A DNA stretch of 64,000 bases from NCBI GenBank assembly GCA_007922195.1, contig ML682067.1:6406466-6470465 (forward strand), written 5' to 3'. The notes beneath the pieces are model-generated. The model saw only the letters and a program-made list of their open reading frames with translations. It was not told where the DNA came from and did no database searches. This DNA comes from Podocnemis expansa (taxonomy: Eukaryota; Chordata; Testudines; Podocnemididae). The position numbers were made by a program, and so were the translations under genes. Positions 24,589 through 37,796 of the stretch are shown here, piece after piece. Every line of letters starts with the position of its first letter. Positions within the stretch are counted from its first letter, which is position 1.

Positions 24589-26687
24589 CATATGGCAGTG
24601 ATAGTTATCACTGTTTGACCTCCCCTTTTAATAATTTATTTTGTTATAAAGGTTTTTACTGGGCAAGACACCAAGTTGTATCGCCATAATTGGGTTTCAT
24701 TATTACATCAAGCATTCACTCTTTAACATTTTAATTCTAATACTTTTAAACATTTATACAACTCCCAACTATTTAATTCTCTCTCAAATTTATGGTGTTC
24801 ATTTGTGCAAAAGTTTGTTTTAACTGTTCCTTTTCTTTTCTTAAATTACTTATTTTTTTTTAAGGGGATACATTTTTTCAGTTGATTTTCTCAGCTTCTT
24901 TTTTTACATTTGTTTCTTAACGTAGACCACTTTGCCAGAAAATCCATACTCTCTAAGTATAGTTTTTGAAGAATGGCTGTTTTTTCCTTTGACTTATGCA
25001 AACTGATAATACACATTATTTTCTTTCTGAAGTTTTAGGAATTTTCTTTGTTTAGTTTGTTTCCTCCTTTACAACTTTAATTTGCTTAATTTGTTCATCT
25101 CTCAAGGAGGCACATTTTATTTGTAAAGTTTTAGCCACCAAAATAATTCTCATGAAACTGATGCTTTGATTTGGGCTTTCTTTGCCTTAGGGAAGAAAAA
25201 GCTAGACTTTTTTTTTCTTGGCTGCCAGTGGGTCCTATTTTTTGAAAATTTCAGTGACGTTTCACAGATCTTTGCTGTGTCATGCCAAGCAAAAATATAA
25301 TGCCACTTCTTAAGTTTAAAAAAAAAAATCTGGTTCAACTGTCCCCCTAATACTTCCCTGGGGAGTCCATAGGGTCCACTCGTGAATCTAACCCACTTCT
25401 ACAGTATAGTACTAACTTCCTTGTATTTAAATGCTTAAACACTCCAATGCTATGTGTCTTAATGCAAAGTTGTGACTCTCTTACTAAAGGCTATATAAGG
25501 ATATAAGACCAGCATATCTAAGTCATGGGCACCAAAATGTTGATGTTCCCTCATTGCTGCACAAATTACAGAGCAGCTCAGCAGCCCTGCATAGTGCAGG
25601 TGTTCCAGGGTGGGCATGGCTTGGGCAGGGGGGAAGGAGCGAAGTAAGTAATGGCAGGAGGCTTGGCTGGGGTGTCTTCTTACAGCTTATCAGAACCCTA
25701 TAGGTGCTGCTGAAATGGGAACAGCACCTTCTCTGGGACTAAAACAGCCCCCACAGCTGCAGGCAACCCAGGTGACTGCCTGAGGTTCAGAATTGTGGGG
25801 TTATAGACTCAGGGTGCTGCTTTTGTTGTTAGTGACAAACGGGAAAACAGGCTGTTTGATGCAAAATATTTCATATTCCATCTGTGGATTCATTTTTCAC
25901 TATAATCCCAGAATGTTCTGGAATTTTGTAAAATACCATGGAACCTTCTATGCTTTCTGAGAACTACATTTTCCTTGAACCTCATTGAATGTTGTCAGCC
26001 AGGCCCTGGTGGCTATAAAAGGGGCAGGACGTTGCCAGTCAGTCAGTGAAATATGAAAATGAACTGAAGTGAAAGCTGAACTGCAATACCACAAACCTTG
26101 TTTTATTGTGTAACTGTGTTTTAAAACTTGAAGAGTGTAAGTAGTGACTAATAAGAGACACATTTAATAAGACACCAAAGATGTCTATCAAACTTTATCT
26201 ACACAACATTAAAAAGGAAATACTATTACTTTTTTTTGCCATGATTAACACATGATGTTTGATGGCTTTCTAAGAGCACGTAACGTGGACTTTTGTTCTC
26301 CCTAATATTGTCTCTTTTTCCATGTAGAAAATAAAATTCATCCCCAAAGAAGCCTTCAGGAACTCAGTATAGGAAGTGAGAAGCTCAGGTGCAATCTAGG
26401 TTGTAGCAAGGGACAAATAATTGATGAAAAAATCTGAAACAGAACAACATAGACTAGTATTCAAAAGTTTAACAAATGGAGGAGTGGACTTCTTTCCCTG
26501 TGGTACAAAAGACTTCCCTGGTGTCCCTGTACCAATGCTTGCACCGCAGCAATGCATCCAGCTCCTCCTCTTAACACTGCACACTTATCTCTCGGGAAAG
26601 TGATCTCTCCCTCTTTCTACAGGTATGGAGAGGACAGGAGATAGCATAAGTAGAAATCACCTTTCCAGGTCCCCTAAAAACCAGGAT
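24589..26687. other. non-coding stretch with a GC-richer patch
   Basis: AT-rich except for about 25550-25830, where G+C rises and the wording resembles the GC-rich transposon blocks elsewhere. I could not find ends for it. No gene is recognised. Confidence 0.4.
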
Positions 26688-26745
26688 CCAAAGGGGCAGT
26701 CACGTTAGTCTGGTTCAAAAACAAACAAGGAGTCTTGTAAAAACC
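26688..26745 (+). repeat. repeat X, first 55 bp only
   Basis: Reads 'ccaaaggggcagtcacgtt', then agtctgg and aacaaggagtcttg, then leaves the repeat. A minus-strand piece of the same repeat lies 290 bp downstream at 27033-27133. The two could be the arms of one fold-back copy with a long centre. Confidence 0.65.
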
Positions 26746-27032
26746 CGGAGTCTCACTCCACAGATCCTTCTGGTTTTTGTCTCCTTGGAATGCAGGTTTT
26801 TTCTCAACTCTCATTTTACTTTGCCCATAAAGTATGTGCACACAGTGCAAAATTCAGGCAGTCTGCTGGATTGCCAGTTTTTACTAACCCCTTCTGCCTC
26901 CCTGCCCAGGCCAGGAAGAGTGGAAACACCAGAGGAGCCTGACTTTAACTGAAATCAAGAACTTCCTGCTGTTATATATGGATACTAGAAGTAGCTGGAG
27001 AGAGTATACTCTGTCCCATGTTGTAATCACTG

Positions 27033-27133
27033 ACCTTTCAAAGCATCTGATGAAGTGGGATTTTCTCTCATGAAAGCTCATTTGATAAATACATTTGTTA
27101 GTCTTTAAGTGTCACAGGACTCCTTGCTTGTTT
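27033..27133 (-). repeat. repeat X fragment, reverse orientation
   Basis: Reads gcatctgatgaagtggg, catgaaagctcatttg, 'ttagtctttaagtgtcac', then aggactccttgcttg. Confidence 0.75.
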
Positions 27134-28018
27134 TACCTAATTGTAACCCAATTGTGATCTCAAATGTGGGAAAGTAGATTAAATTTTATCAAATATTCCA
27201 ATCACATATAAGGATAAATACTAATGGGAAAAGGTAGCTAAGAGAAAGAGAGACTGAATTAGTTCAAATGAAGAGGCCAATGATATAACCCAAGGACTGA
27301 GTCCTGTAAACAAGAGAAGTGTAGGAGCAGAAATTAGTGAGCCTTAATTAGAACATCAAAATTATGCCTAACTGGTAAACAAAATAAGGGCATGAGCAAT
27401 GTTAGAACAAAACAGGCTGTCCTAGAGGCAGATTTGGTCGAATGTTACCCTTTATTGACAGCTTGTTCCACCCTGATGCCACAAGTGAGTGAGGAGGGGT
27501 TACCTTATGATTCTTTTATTCAAAACAGTATGGAAATGCATACATGACTGAAATTGCTTTATGGACCCTTATATGGTTACATTAACACCTATACAATGAA
27601 TATGAATGATTATATGGTACATATAATTATCCCTCCCTTGTTTTACTGTTCAAGTTTGACTTTTAACATTCAGTCTAATTGTAAAATTTCTAAGCAAAAA
27701 AATTTTTTTTAACTGGACAGACAGAATTTTTGACATTGTTAAAATGAAAGAATTTCTAAATTTCTATATTTTTTTCCAGATAGAAAATTTGAATCTTGTC
27801 CTATTTCATAAACAGTTTCAGTCTGACACATCAACATTTTTCAGTGAAAAACTGTTTTAAAAAGTTTGACTATCTTTACTGAACATATCACTTTCCAACT
27901 GCTTTACATGTGATGTATCCTTTAAGAACTAAATTTAATGCTAAAATGTTAACCACTAATACATTTGAGAGTTGATGCTAAATTAAATCAGATTTTGTCT
28001 ATTTTAAAATTAATAAAT

Positions 28019-28021
<3 letters not shown>
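27134..28021. other. AT-rich non-coding stretch
   Basis: Nothing recognised. Confidence 0.45.

Positions 28022-28051
<30 letters not shown>
28022..28051 (+). repeat. CA microsatellite
   Basis: An uninterrupted CA dinucleotide run of about 15 units. Confidence 0.97.
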
Positions 28052-28053
<2 letters not shown>

Positions 28054-28586
28054 TTAAACACAGCAAACCAAACCAAAAGCAATGCTGCATATATTTTGCT
28101 AATGAATGGGAGGGAGGTTGGATACATTAGAAAATCATGTTTTATAATGGAGTAATGTTCTGTCTTTAATGCTTATCATTTAGGTTCTTTTTTCCTCCTG
28201 TTTATGCAATAGCAGTAGTGCTAAATACTGTGGAGATTTGGTCCATTTGAAAATAATTATTTGTAGGTAATTAATTCTTGGCACTCAAAAGTACTTAACT
28301 ACCTTGCTTGGGAGAAGATTGGCAAAAAGGTCTGGCAGGGCATTCAGACATTATTAAACAGGGAATAGAAGCCTTCCTGTTTGTTTTTCCCCTCAATAGG
28401 CTGAGTTTATTTTGGTAAACCAGTGAAATCTATGGAAATAAGGGGAAATGGAATACAGTGGGGGACTTCTGTACAATTCATGGGAGGTAAACGTGACTGG
28501 AGTACAATAGCTTTAGATTTTTTCTACTACAAATCTGAGTTATTTCAGCTGACCAAGTATAGATATACAGCTATACACATGCCAAG

Positions 28587-28693
28587 TTCCAAAAGGGTAG
28601 GTCGGTTAGTTTAGTTCAGCAAAACAAGCAAGAAGTCCTGTAACACTTAAAGACTAACAAATTTATTTACTGCATGAGCTTTCATGAGAGAAA
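28587..28693 (+). repeat. repeat X fragment
   Basis: Starts ttccaaaagggtagg and runs through agaagtcctgtaacac, 'ttaaagactaacaaattt' and catgagctttcatgagag before stopping. Confidence 0.75.
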
Positions 28694-28817
28694 GATAGCT
28701 GTATCCATTACAGCATATGTAGATGAATGGATTTGTTCCTAGTATGATGCTTCCTCACTGTATTTATCACTGGTTGGCCTAAGTCATGATGCTGGATTCA
28801 GATTCAAACCTGTAAAG

Positions 28818-29005
28818 CAGGGGTCTCAAACTCACATCACCATGAGGGCTGCATGGTGACTAGTGCGTTAGCCCAAGGACCACAGCACTGAAACCTTTTC
28901 ATACAATGATATTGCAAATATTGATAACAATTGTGTCAGTGCAGGCTACAGAAAATAACTTTAGAGGCTGCAAGCAGCCCACAGGCCATGAGTTTGAGAC
29001 CCCTG
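28818..29005. mobile_element. small hAT-type MITE, 188 bp
   Basis: Perfect 16-bp inverted ends CAGGGGTCTCAAACTC and GAGTTTGAGACCCCTG. Flanking 8-mers ctgtaaag (28810-28817) and ctgtaaaa (29006-29013) match at 7 of 8 bases. It is non-coding and belongs to a different hAT subfamily from the CAGTGGTTCCCAACC elements. Confidence 0.9.
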
Positions 29006-29013
29006 CTGTAAAA

Positions 29014-29534
29014 GGTGTTCAAATTGGGAGGTTGACCTGAGCCCAATGCTTCTTTCTAAAATGCAGAGCAGTTTCTATCTTTGCTATATCTCACTCCTCA
29101 AATCAGTCATGGTTAATTCTGTATCTACCTTCTCCAGAATTGGTGTCAAGGTCTTGTATTCTTTAATTTTCTTCCATCGTTTGTCAGATTCTTTTTTAAA
29201 AAATATGATCATAAAGGATCATCGTGAACTTACCACCCTTGAAATGTTTGTTTGTTTTTTAGTATTGTAAAACCATTCAACAGGCAAGTGTTATCAGGTT
29301 CACCCTGGATTAAAGTTTGTTTAATTTAGGTAAGAGTCAAACTAAGTCTGCACTTAGTGAGACTCTGTGCAAACAGGTACTGAAAGCAACTGCCTACTAA
29401 GACCACTTTTGATACCTATTGAAGAAGAAGTAAAAAACCTATCCTATTTTATATACAATATACATTTTCATGTGACAGTATTCCTGTTTCCAATGCATAT
29501 TTTCCTAATATGTTCTTTTCCTTCTTCGATAGTA
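29014..29534. other. AT-rich non-coding stretch
   Basis: No feature recognised. Confidence 0.45.
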
Positions 29535-29632
29535 ATCAAATCAAATCAAATCAAATCCATAGGGCTGGAAGGGACCTCGTGAGATCATCGAGTCCAACCC
29601 CCTGGGAATTGAACCCAGGACCTTCTGCATGT
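29535..29632 (-). mobile_element. CR1-type LINE 3' terminus fused to a tRNA-like box
   Basis: The (tcaaa) repeats at 29535-29557 followed by 'ggctggaagggacctcgtga' and 'gatcatcgagtccaacccc' read, on the minus strand, as the terminal part of a CR1 element with its short 3' repeats. Just inside, ggaattgaaccc reads on the minus strand as GGTTCAATTCC, matching a pol III B-box. No A-box is seen, so this may be chance or the remnant of a SINE. Confidence 0.7.
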
Positions 29633-29639
29633 TAAAAGT

Positions 29640-31900
29640 GTGACTAAATGCACCTTTTAATTTTTGAGTGGAGCACTGTGCAGCTGCAAGAGTTTGCAAG
29701 AATGAATGGCTTATTGTGGAAGTTTCATTTACTAACATTGTGTGATCAGAAATTGCATATTTCCTTTTCACCCACATTATATAATAAACAGTGTTAACAC
29801 TGTTGTGCTGGTTTGCCTATAAAAATGTATAGACTCAGTCTCACAGCATATTGCCTTAAATGGCTATTCTGAAATCATACTCTCAATGTGCCATCATCCC
29901 CCCAGTGTAGAACTGCTAATGAAGTTATCTTGTATATTGCTTGGCTGGGGAAAAAAAGGCTTGCTGTAGTGAACTATGGGGTATTTTATTGGTCTGTTTG
30001 GATGAAAGTGGAGTGAGGGAAACTGAATATCAGGTAAATTATGCTCTCAGTTTTTATAATGAATACTGTGTGTGGCTGCAGCATGCACATTTTTTACTTC
30101 CTTCTGAAATGATTTTATGCTCTCTCAGCAAAAACAAGAAACATCACCTTACCTGTCTCCTTGCATGTGCTCACTGTGATCCCATGTGCTAAAGTAAATG
30201 GCATTAATTTGAGTTTTAGAACATAAAGTATACATAAATCTGGTTAATATGGGATTTTGCTGTCCATGCTGACTGCAGCATCTCACTTCAGAAGACACAT
30301 TGGTGCTTTTTAATTTGAGAAGCAACTCAACATGTATGCCACACACCGCCTCTAGTATGAAAAGAATTCCCCTATCTTTCAGAAGATAATTATTCATGAG
30401 TGTTGAGCATACAAGTTAGGAAATTATTAATAGATGTGCAACAGGGAAGTGAGGAGTAGATATTTTTCCCAGCTAGCTGTACCCAATCCTTTTTAGTTGG
30501 TATTTTTAAGGCGGAACAGTATACAGTGAGATCTCCAGATGTTCTAGGACCTCAGGACATCAATTAAGTCATTTCTGAAACCTTGTTTTTCATGTCTAGT
30601 CCCTCATCTACTATATATGCAGTCCGGATAATATTTCTCCTATCACAGTACAATTAGGCTGAAGAGAATGATGAAAAAGGCATTTTAATTCAGATCTCCC
30701 TCACGGCTTTTAAAAAACCTGCTTTTGAGAACATTTATACTGTGATTTGTATGAATTCAGGATGAAATTAACATTGTTCTGTTCCTCTGATTTTAGTGAT
30801 AATGCTTGTCTTCATTCTGCTTAACTAATTAACTCAGTAGTTTTCTTTTTTAAAATAAAGCTTATACATTGTACCTAAAGGAAAAGTTTTGATAATGTAT
30901 TTATAAGGAATATGTGAAGGCAAGATCAAATATTAAAATGGTAATTAATTCTAGGCTTTGCAGCTTATGAAATTGTAATTGCGTATTAATAACTGCAAGT
31001 GGCTTTAGGTCTGATGAAAGAATTCATCTTTGTGATGAAGGGGCATTCTTTCTAGAAGTGATATACTTTTGTTGCACTGGGGTCAAACTAGCATATGTTG
31101 ACTTAATAGACCTGAGAGTTCACCTATCATTTTAAGTATCTCTGAAGAAGAGATATAGCCTATATATTTTTTAAAATCTTGCCCTAAGGTCTTGCAGTAG
31201 TACAGTCACTTATAATGCTGGAAGGATTCCTCTGATCATTAAAACACAAATATGAGAAACTTAAAAATGTATTCACAGAAAATGCCAAATGCTTCCAAGT
31301 GTTTATCTGCTACTCTGGACCGAATCCTGTGAAATCCTTAAAGCACATTTTAAGACTGATATGAACAAAAAACACAGAGACAAAATACAAATTAAAATTA
31401 AGGGTATACAGTCATTCTTGTGTACTTGTCTTCTGCATAATGCTGCATGAAAATAAACTCTTAATCTTGTCAAATTATCATCAGTTTCTTATTAGATAAG
31501 AGTCATGGGATGTTAGATCCCATAAAAGGGGCATCTTGTAAAATGCAGGATTGGTGGTTTAAACAAGACTCAGTTTAAAAAGAATATAGCAATTATTGCT
31601 AGAGCAATTAAGAACAAACCAGAGATGGAGGGAGGGCCCAAAGCTAGTCTTGAAGATCTCCTCACTCTTGGGATTTTCTACAGAAAATAAAGTTTCTTTT
31701 TAGAAGTGGCTAAGTACCTGCTGCAAAAAAAAATGAGGGAAAGTAATAGTAAGATAGCAAATAAAAGCACAGTGATTAAAAAAAAAATAAAATCCAACTC
31801 AAGATTCCAGCAAGGTATCTGAGACCTGACTTATTGTGTTCCATACAGGTTCTTATGCCATGGTCATCAGTAAAAGCCCTCTTGAAACTATGATGTGAAT
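29640..31900. other. AT-rich non-coding stretch
   Basis: No gene or nameable repeat. The frames at 29941-30397 lack motifs. Confidence 0.45.
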
Positions 31901-32195
31901 TTCCAAAGGGGCAGCCGTGTTAGTGTAGTTCAGTGAAACAAACAAGGAGTCCTGGGGCACTTAAAAACTAACAGATTTATTTATTGCATGTGCTTTTGTG
32001 GGAGAAAAATCCCACTTTGTCAGATCCTTTGAAGATGGAGAACTTACAGAATGGGAGGAAATAAATGCAGGGAAGGGTAAGTCATAGGAACAGGTCACAC
32101 TGTAACACCAAATCAAAACAGTTACAAAGATTCAAACACTGGGGAACAGCATACAGAGGAAGATGAGGTCAAATCATCTATTGTAATGAGAGGAT
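31901..32195 (+). repeat. repeat X, the most complete unfolded copy
   Basis: Runs from ttccaaaggggcagccgtg through ggagtcctggggcac, the 'aactaacagatttattta' section, the catgtgcttttgtgggag core and cccactttgtcagatcc. It ends with a distal section (aagtcataggaacaggtc … gaggtcaaatcatc … ttgtaatgagagg). It gives the best view of the full unit, about 295 bp. No poly(A) tail or pol III promoter is obvious. Confidence 0.8.
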
Positions 32196-33332
32196 TGGAT
32201 GATCTTAGGTATGTGGTACAGGAAAAATGGGAGTGGATAAACATTTCATAAAAACAAGAATTTTGTGTTTCACTTAGGCATCATTTCTCTTAAAAAATAC
32301 CCATAACCTAATGAAAAAGGCAAAAGCCACTTACTAAGGCTGTCCTTTATTTTATCTCACTCAGTTGCTTAACTGAAACTTTATGTGGATGATCTACTCA
32401 ATCTTTAAAAAATAGATTTCTCCATCTTCTGTAGTTTACAAATTAAGAAATAGTAGATAAGTGTCAAATACAGAAAATGATTAGAATAGGTCCAAACATT
32501 TAGGTATCAATTGACCTTCAAAATAGCTCAGCTTGTATTATATTTAAAGATTTTTTTTCTATGATGCCTCTCTCAAATACCCCAGCATTTCAGATACTTT
32601 GCAAACTCAAATCCAACCAATGGAGTTTTACAAAATCAAAACATGGCATAGGTGCACAGTTGCAACCCTTGTTAATGCTCTCCCCAAGTGGTGTTCTGTT
32701 TTATGTTTTTAATATGCCACCCAACCCCTCAGACTATTAAACTGAACTCTGCTTTATTTAAAATGTAGATTTATCAGTGGAACTTTGTGTCTCTTTATGG
32801 AGACAAGTTGCTTGTGAAGATTGAAGAAAAATATTTCCTTTGTTTGATGAAGTATGGCATCTACCATTCCACTAACTACAATACAAATTATAAAGGCTGT
32901 CAGTCCTCCTTGTGCTTTTGCTGGGGTTGGAGATGTGGAGAAAGTTGATTACTGGCAGAAGAAGAAGAATATTTTTGCATGCTATCATACTTAATTCAGT
33001 GCATTGTGATGGTTTTATCCCTTCAGATAGCTCACACTGGCTACTATTTGAAATAGATTATCAGGCTAGATAGACTCTTTATCGCCAAGTCCACTGGCAT
33101 ATTCCTAACAGAAGATGCAGCATATTTCTAGATATGAGACTAAAAAAGCAGAGGGTCCTAAATAATTCTTTCCCCCAAAATGAAAAGTACTTCCAGTCTT
33201 CTGAAATATAAGAAGAATTGATAAAATAATATACCATTATAGACTTACAGCTTTAGAATAGAATGAGTATTGTAACAGAGAACATTATAGCAAGAGTACA
33301 GTGAAATACGGTGTGTATATATTTGATACGTT
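32196..33332. other. AT-rich non-coding stretch
   Basis: Nothing recognised. Confidence 0.45.
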
Positions 33333-33335
33333 TTA

Positions 33336-34763
33336 GGGTATGTCCACACGTCCTTTTTATTTCAAAATAACCTGTGTTATTTCAAAATAAAAAAGATTTG
33401 GTCCACATGACGTTTTCTTATTTCGAAATGATGGGACCCATCATTTTGAAATAAGAAAGATCCTTTCAAAATAGGTTAAGCCACTTTGTTTTCGAAATGG
33501 CCGTTATTTCGAAATGGTCATTTCGAAATAAGCCCATTTGAACATCTTGTTTCAGAACAAACAAGTTCCAAATCAACATGATTTGATATTCCTCCCAGGG
33601 TGCTTAGCACCCTGGGAGGACGGGCCACCCCCTCAACATCCTGGCCAGGGAGCCCTCAGCACCCTGGCCAGGGTGCTGAGAGGAGACCCGCCGCAGGCTA
33701 TGGGGAGCTGCCCCCAAGCCTGGCAGGGAGCCCCGCGGCGGGGTGCTGGGGCACCTGGCTCTCCCCACCTCTGGGGCTGGTGGCAAGCCCCTCAGCGGGA
33801 TGCCAGGGCCCCGGCTTTTCCCCGCTGCTGATGCTGCAGCTGCGAGGAGCCGGTCCCAACCGAGCTCCCCAACACCCCAGGGGCTGAGCAGCTGCAGCCA
33901 CAGTGAGTCGGGTCCCACCGGCTCCCCAGTCCCCCAGGCTCAGTGGCTGCCGTGGCTGGGAGCCCCGCAGCGCACCCCGCTGCCAGCTCGGGGGGCTGCA
34001 GCCCTCTGTGGCATGGCTGCAGGCAGGGCAGCTCACCCCGCTGCCAGCTCGGGGGGCTGCAGTCCCCCGCAGGGTGACTGCAGGCAGGGCAGCTCACCCC
34101 GCTGCCAGGTCGGGGGGTTGGTGCAGGGTGAGCCGCCCTGCCTGTGGCCACGCCATGGGTGGCTGCAGCCCCCCGAGCTGGCGGCGAGGTGAGCCGCGGG
34201 GCTCCCAGCCACCAAGCCCGGGGGCCTGGGGAGCCGGTGGGACCCAGTTCCCTTCAGCTGCAGCCGCTCAGCCCCCAGAGCGCTGGCGAGCTGGGTTGGG
34301 ACTGGCTCCCCGTTGCTGTAGCCCTGGCGGTGTGGAAAAGCCGGGACCCTGGCACCCCGCCGCAGGGCTTTGAAGCAGCCCCAGCAGCAGGGAAAGCCAG
34401 GTGCCCCAGCACTGCTGCTGGGGGCTTCCACAGACCCCAGCAGCAGGGAAAAGCTGGGCGCCCCAGCACCCCCACGGCCCCCAAGGGGTGCAGCCCCTCA
34501 GACCACAGTGAGGTGAGCCGCCATGGCTGCGGCCACCCTGCACCCCTTGCAGCTCCACCAACCTGGGTGGGGGAGCCTGGTGCCGCGGATCCCCAAGCCA
34601 CTTGCCCGCATGAGGCCATGTTGCCACACCTCCCAGGGTGCCCCTTTCCTGAAGCGAAATAGCAAGTCCACACATAGGACCTGCTATTTCGCTTTCAGGG
34701 TTTCCCTTATTTCAAACTAATTTTTTTTTAGTTCGAAATAAAATGTTATGTGTAGACATAGCC
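33336..34763. mobile_element. 1.43-kb Harbinger-type element with CpG-rich core
   Basis: The ends GGGTATGTCCACAC and GTGTAGACATAGCC are inverted repeats, with perfect TTA duplications at 33333-33335 and 34764-34766. Subterminal arms are built of ttatttcgaaataa. The core from about 33590 to 34650 is extremely GC-rich with many CpGs and carries overlapping frames of up to 172 codons on both strands. These are repetitive and motif-free, so I call no protein. A 13-bp stem (aagcgaaatagca / tgctatttcgctt) lies at 34652-34694. Confidence 0.88.
33973..34130 (+). repeat. 61-bp tandem repeat in the GC-rich core
   Basis: The phrase caccccgctgccagctcggg recurs at 33973, 34034 and (with one change) 34095, exactly 61 bp apart. 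The intervening ctgcaggcagggcagct is also conserved. Confidence 0.85.
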
Positions 34764-34766
34764 TTA

Positions 34767-36070
34767 ATGTAATCAGTATGTCCCCACTAACACACTCTTA
34801 CACATACATGCATCAATTCATTCTACATGTGTGAAACACGCAGTATGCATTGACTCTTGTATAATAGTAATGCCAAACTGAAACAACTGAGGAATTATTA
34901 TTTCATTTGTAAATTAAATCAGAAACTTTTAACAGTTTAATTGTTCTGGCAGTCTAACAGGATTCATGATATGTATTCATGATATAACAAGGAACATGGA
35001 ATCAAATATCCATCAAATTATTGGACTGTACACCTACCTATTTAATAAAAAAATTCAAAAACCATGGACACTAAAACAAAGTCTTATTGCCAGAAGTAGA
35101 GTAAAAACAGCAAGGACAAGGAACACAGTAAACTAGATTGACAAGCACCTGTAAAACTGCTGCATACACAGTACATTCAAAATTACAAGTCATGGTCTAT
35201 AAACAAAGCATTTGCAACAGCTGAGTTATCAAAAGGGCTGAGTCCAAGAGTTTGAAAAGGCATTTTGTCATTTATGTAAAAACATTTGAGTGGAATCAAA
35301 AGTCAAAGTCATCAAAATACTTAAAACTACAATCTGCAAGTGTTGAAACTTGTTCAGACCTCACAGTGATCATAATCACAGAAGTAAATTACTACCATAA
35401 AGGAAAAGATTTGCATGGATTTCTCTAACCTCTTTAAACAAGTCCACAAACATGTCTTTATAAATGTAAACAGACATAAATTTTTAGCTTAAAACAGAAA
35501 ACTGGATATTCAGATTCTTCAAATTATTACCTGGCCTTCCTCTCTAATCCATATCACATCAATAATCAACAGCTATAAATCCTCTTTGCAGTACAGGCAT
35601 CATTGTATAGTCATTATATACAATATACAGTATCATTGTAAAGTCATTATGCAGCTATCTCTAGAAAATGATTTGAACTGTTTGCTATGAACAAACCTAA
35701 AAGTAAGAACCAAGATGAAACCAAACTTGCACTGTTATTTTTTTTTTAAGGGAAGATGGTTTTTTGGGAGGAGTAGGGGGCATAATTCATCACCCAAAAT
35801 ACAAATATGCTACCTATCAGGAACACAGATACAATAAAAGATGACATCTAAAAGCTTTGCTAGAAACCCAATATTTGCATGCTTCCTTCTTTTACACTAT
35901 CTTTTCCTGAACTCCTTCCACTTTATGATCCACTAACACTTCTTTGGCATGTTCTAGGCTCTGTCATCCATTTCTTTTTCTCTACTCATCAAGTCAGAGC
36001 GGAACCTCAAAGCCTTTGCAAAGATATCCGTTCTGGATTATCTACCTGCTCTGTAATGTTAAACATTAGC
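34767..36070. other. AT-rich non-coding stretch
   Basis: No feature recognised. Confidence 0.45.
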
Positions 36071-36075
36071 CTTGA

Positions 36076-36300
36076 TGTCAGTGGCATCACTGGCTCTGGG
36101 CATAGGGGGCTCCACCCTCGAGTCCCTGCGCCAGTGCCCTGGCTCTGCTTCTGGGCTTCCTGCAGTGGCAGCTGTCTTCCCCAGCCCCATCCCTGGACAG
36201 GCGTCTGGGTCCAGGCCGCCTGTGGCAGGAGGCTGATCTGGGCCCTGCCTGAGCCCTGAATCGGGGCAGGGGGGAGTAGGCAGGGCTCAAGCCCCTATCT
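36076..36300. repeat. GC-rich repeat-like block
   Basis: An isolated GC-rich patch starting near cagtggcatcactggctctg. It resembles the interiors of the hAT-type elements nearby, but no right terminus or target duplication was found. Frames here (67-126 codons) show no domain. Confidence 0.4.
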
Positions 36301-37796
36301 TTTCCTGAGCCTGTCTCGCTCTTGCTTGAAGCTGTTTTGTATTATAACCTATAAACACCCATGTTATCAACACAGTATTGCTGTGTGGAAGTCTCACCAA
36401 GCTTCCTTGAATGATGGGCCGCTGTAACCTTTCTGAAGCTGATGGCATGCTAGCTGTCTTTCATTCAGGCTTATTGAGGAAACAATTAAATGATCCTGTA
36501 TTTAGGGATAGCAGAAACAGTGGAAACTACCACACAAAGACTAGACTGAATGCAAACACAGGGGCCTGGGACTTAATTTGTTTCCAGCTGTTTGTATATT
36601 GTAAAAGAAGGTACTAGAGAACAGGCAGTTAGAGCAGCAAAAACCCAAAAGAAAGCAGCCTGAAAGCAGGAGACAGCAAAAGCAGCACTGGTAGGGTGGC
36701 TCTGAGAGAGAGCCATGAGAATGCTTCTTGTGCAATGTGAAAAGATAGACACGGAATTATGAGCAAGGATATTGATGTCTATTGATTTAATACTTACAGG
36801 GTTCATGTAACCCATACCTGCTTCTCTGTTGCCCACTAGTGGTACCTAGACCACTTACAGATTGATGAGTCTGCTGCGGGTAAGAGGCAGAGGGTTTTTA
36901 GCTCATACAATAGAGGCTCCTACATTACATTTCAGGAGTCCATCACTGAATCCTCCTGTTCACGATCGGTATCTGTCAGTTTCACATTCAGAAAAAATAG
37001 AACTCTGTGTGCATTCTTTGTAAGGCATTTCTCTCCATCAAAGAAATATTTGACTGTTTATTTCTTCTAATGGAAAGAACCTGGCAAAGCCCTGAATATT
37101 GACTAGCCACTGAGCCAAAAGCAACAGCATTACCAAATACCCCTCACCGATTCAACACCTTTAAATCACATCTAATTCTGGTAATGCACATACTGTATTT
37201 ACTCCTGTCTCAAAGTAGGGAAATATCAGGGAAATAAGGCAGAGTTAATTATGTGCATGGGTTGTGCTTTAAATTACTCTTATTAACTGTGTTCATCACT
37301 TCCTATCATGCAATCCAGGTGTGACATGACAGTTCTTCCAACTGCTGCTTGTAGAGATTACAGTTAGAGAAAGACTTAATCCAATTAGCAAATGTGTCCT
37401 CATGTGAAAAGTGAAAATTGCTGACAGTTGCAATGCCTGCCATTAGTGATTGTCTAGTATGGGATTTTCTAATAGATCTCTGCATGCACTAAGGTGTTAC
37501 ATTAGGCAGCAGACACATAATGAAACATTTCAAGTACAAGACTGATCTTTCCAACAATATAACCGATACCACCACCACACAAGAGAAAGGAAAAATATTA
37601 CAAAGTTTGAAGCATCTGTTAAGTCTAGATATGGTTTTTGGGGTGAAAGAGAAATGCTTTGTTATGAAAGGGAAATACATACACATTAACACACATATTT
37701 TTGTACATATGCAGAAAGGAGATAGCCTGAACCAACAGCTGCTGCTTGAGTACCAAAAACTGGCCTAAATTGCACTTAAATTTGAATGTCAATACA
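36301..37796. other. non-coding stretch
   Basis: No gene or repeat recognised. Confidence 0.45.

Noticed and set aside
33600..34675. Many overlapping frames of 95-172 codons on both strands
   Set aside because: They coincide with the GC-rich core of a Harbinger-type element and its 61-bp tandem repeat, where stops are rare by composition. No protein motif.
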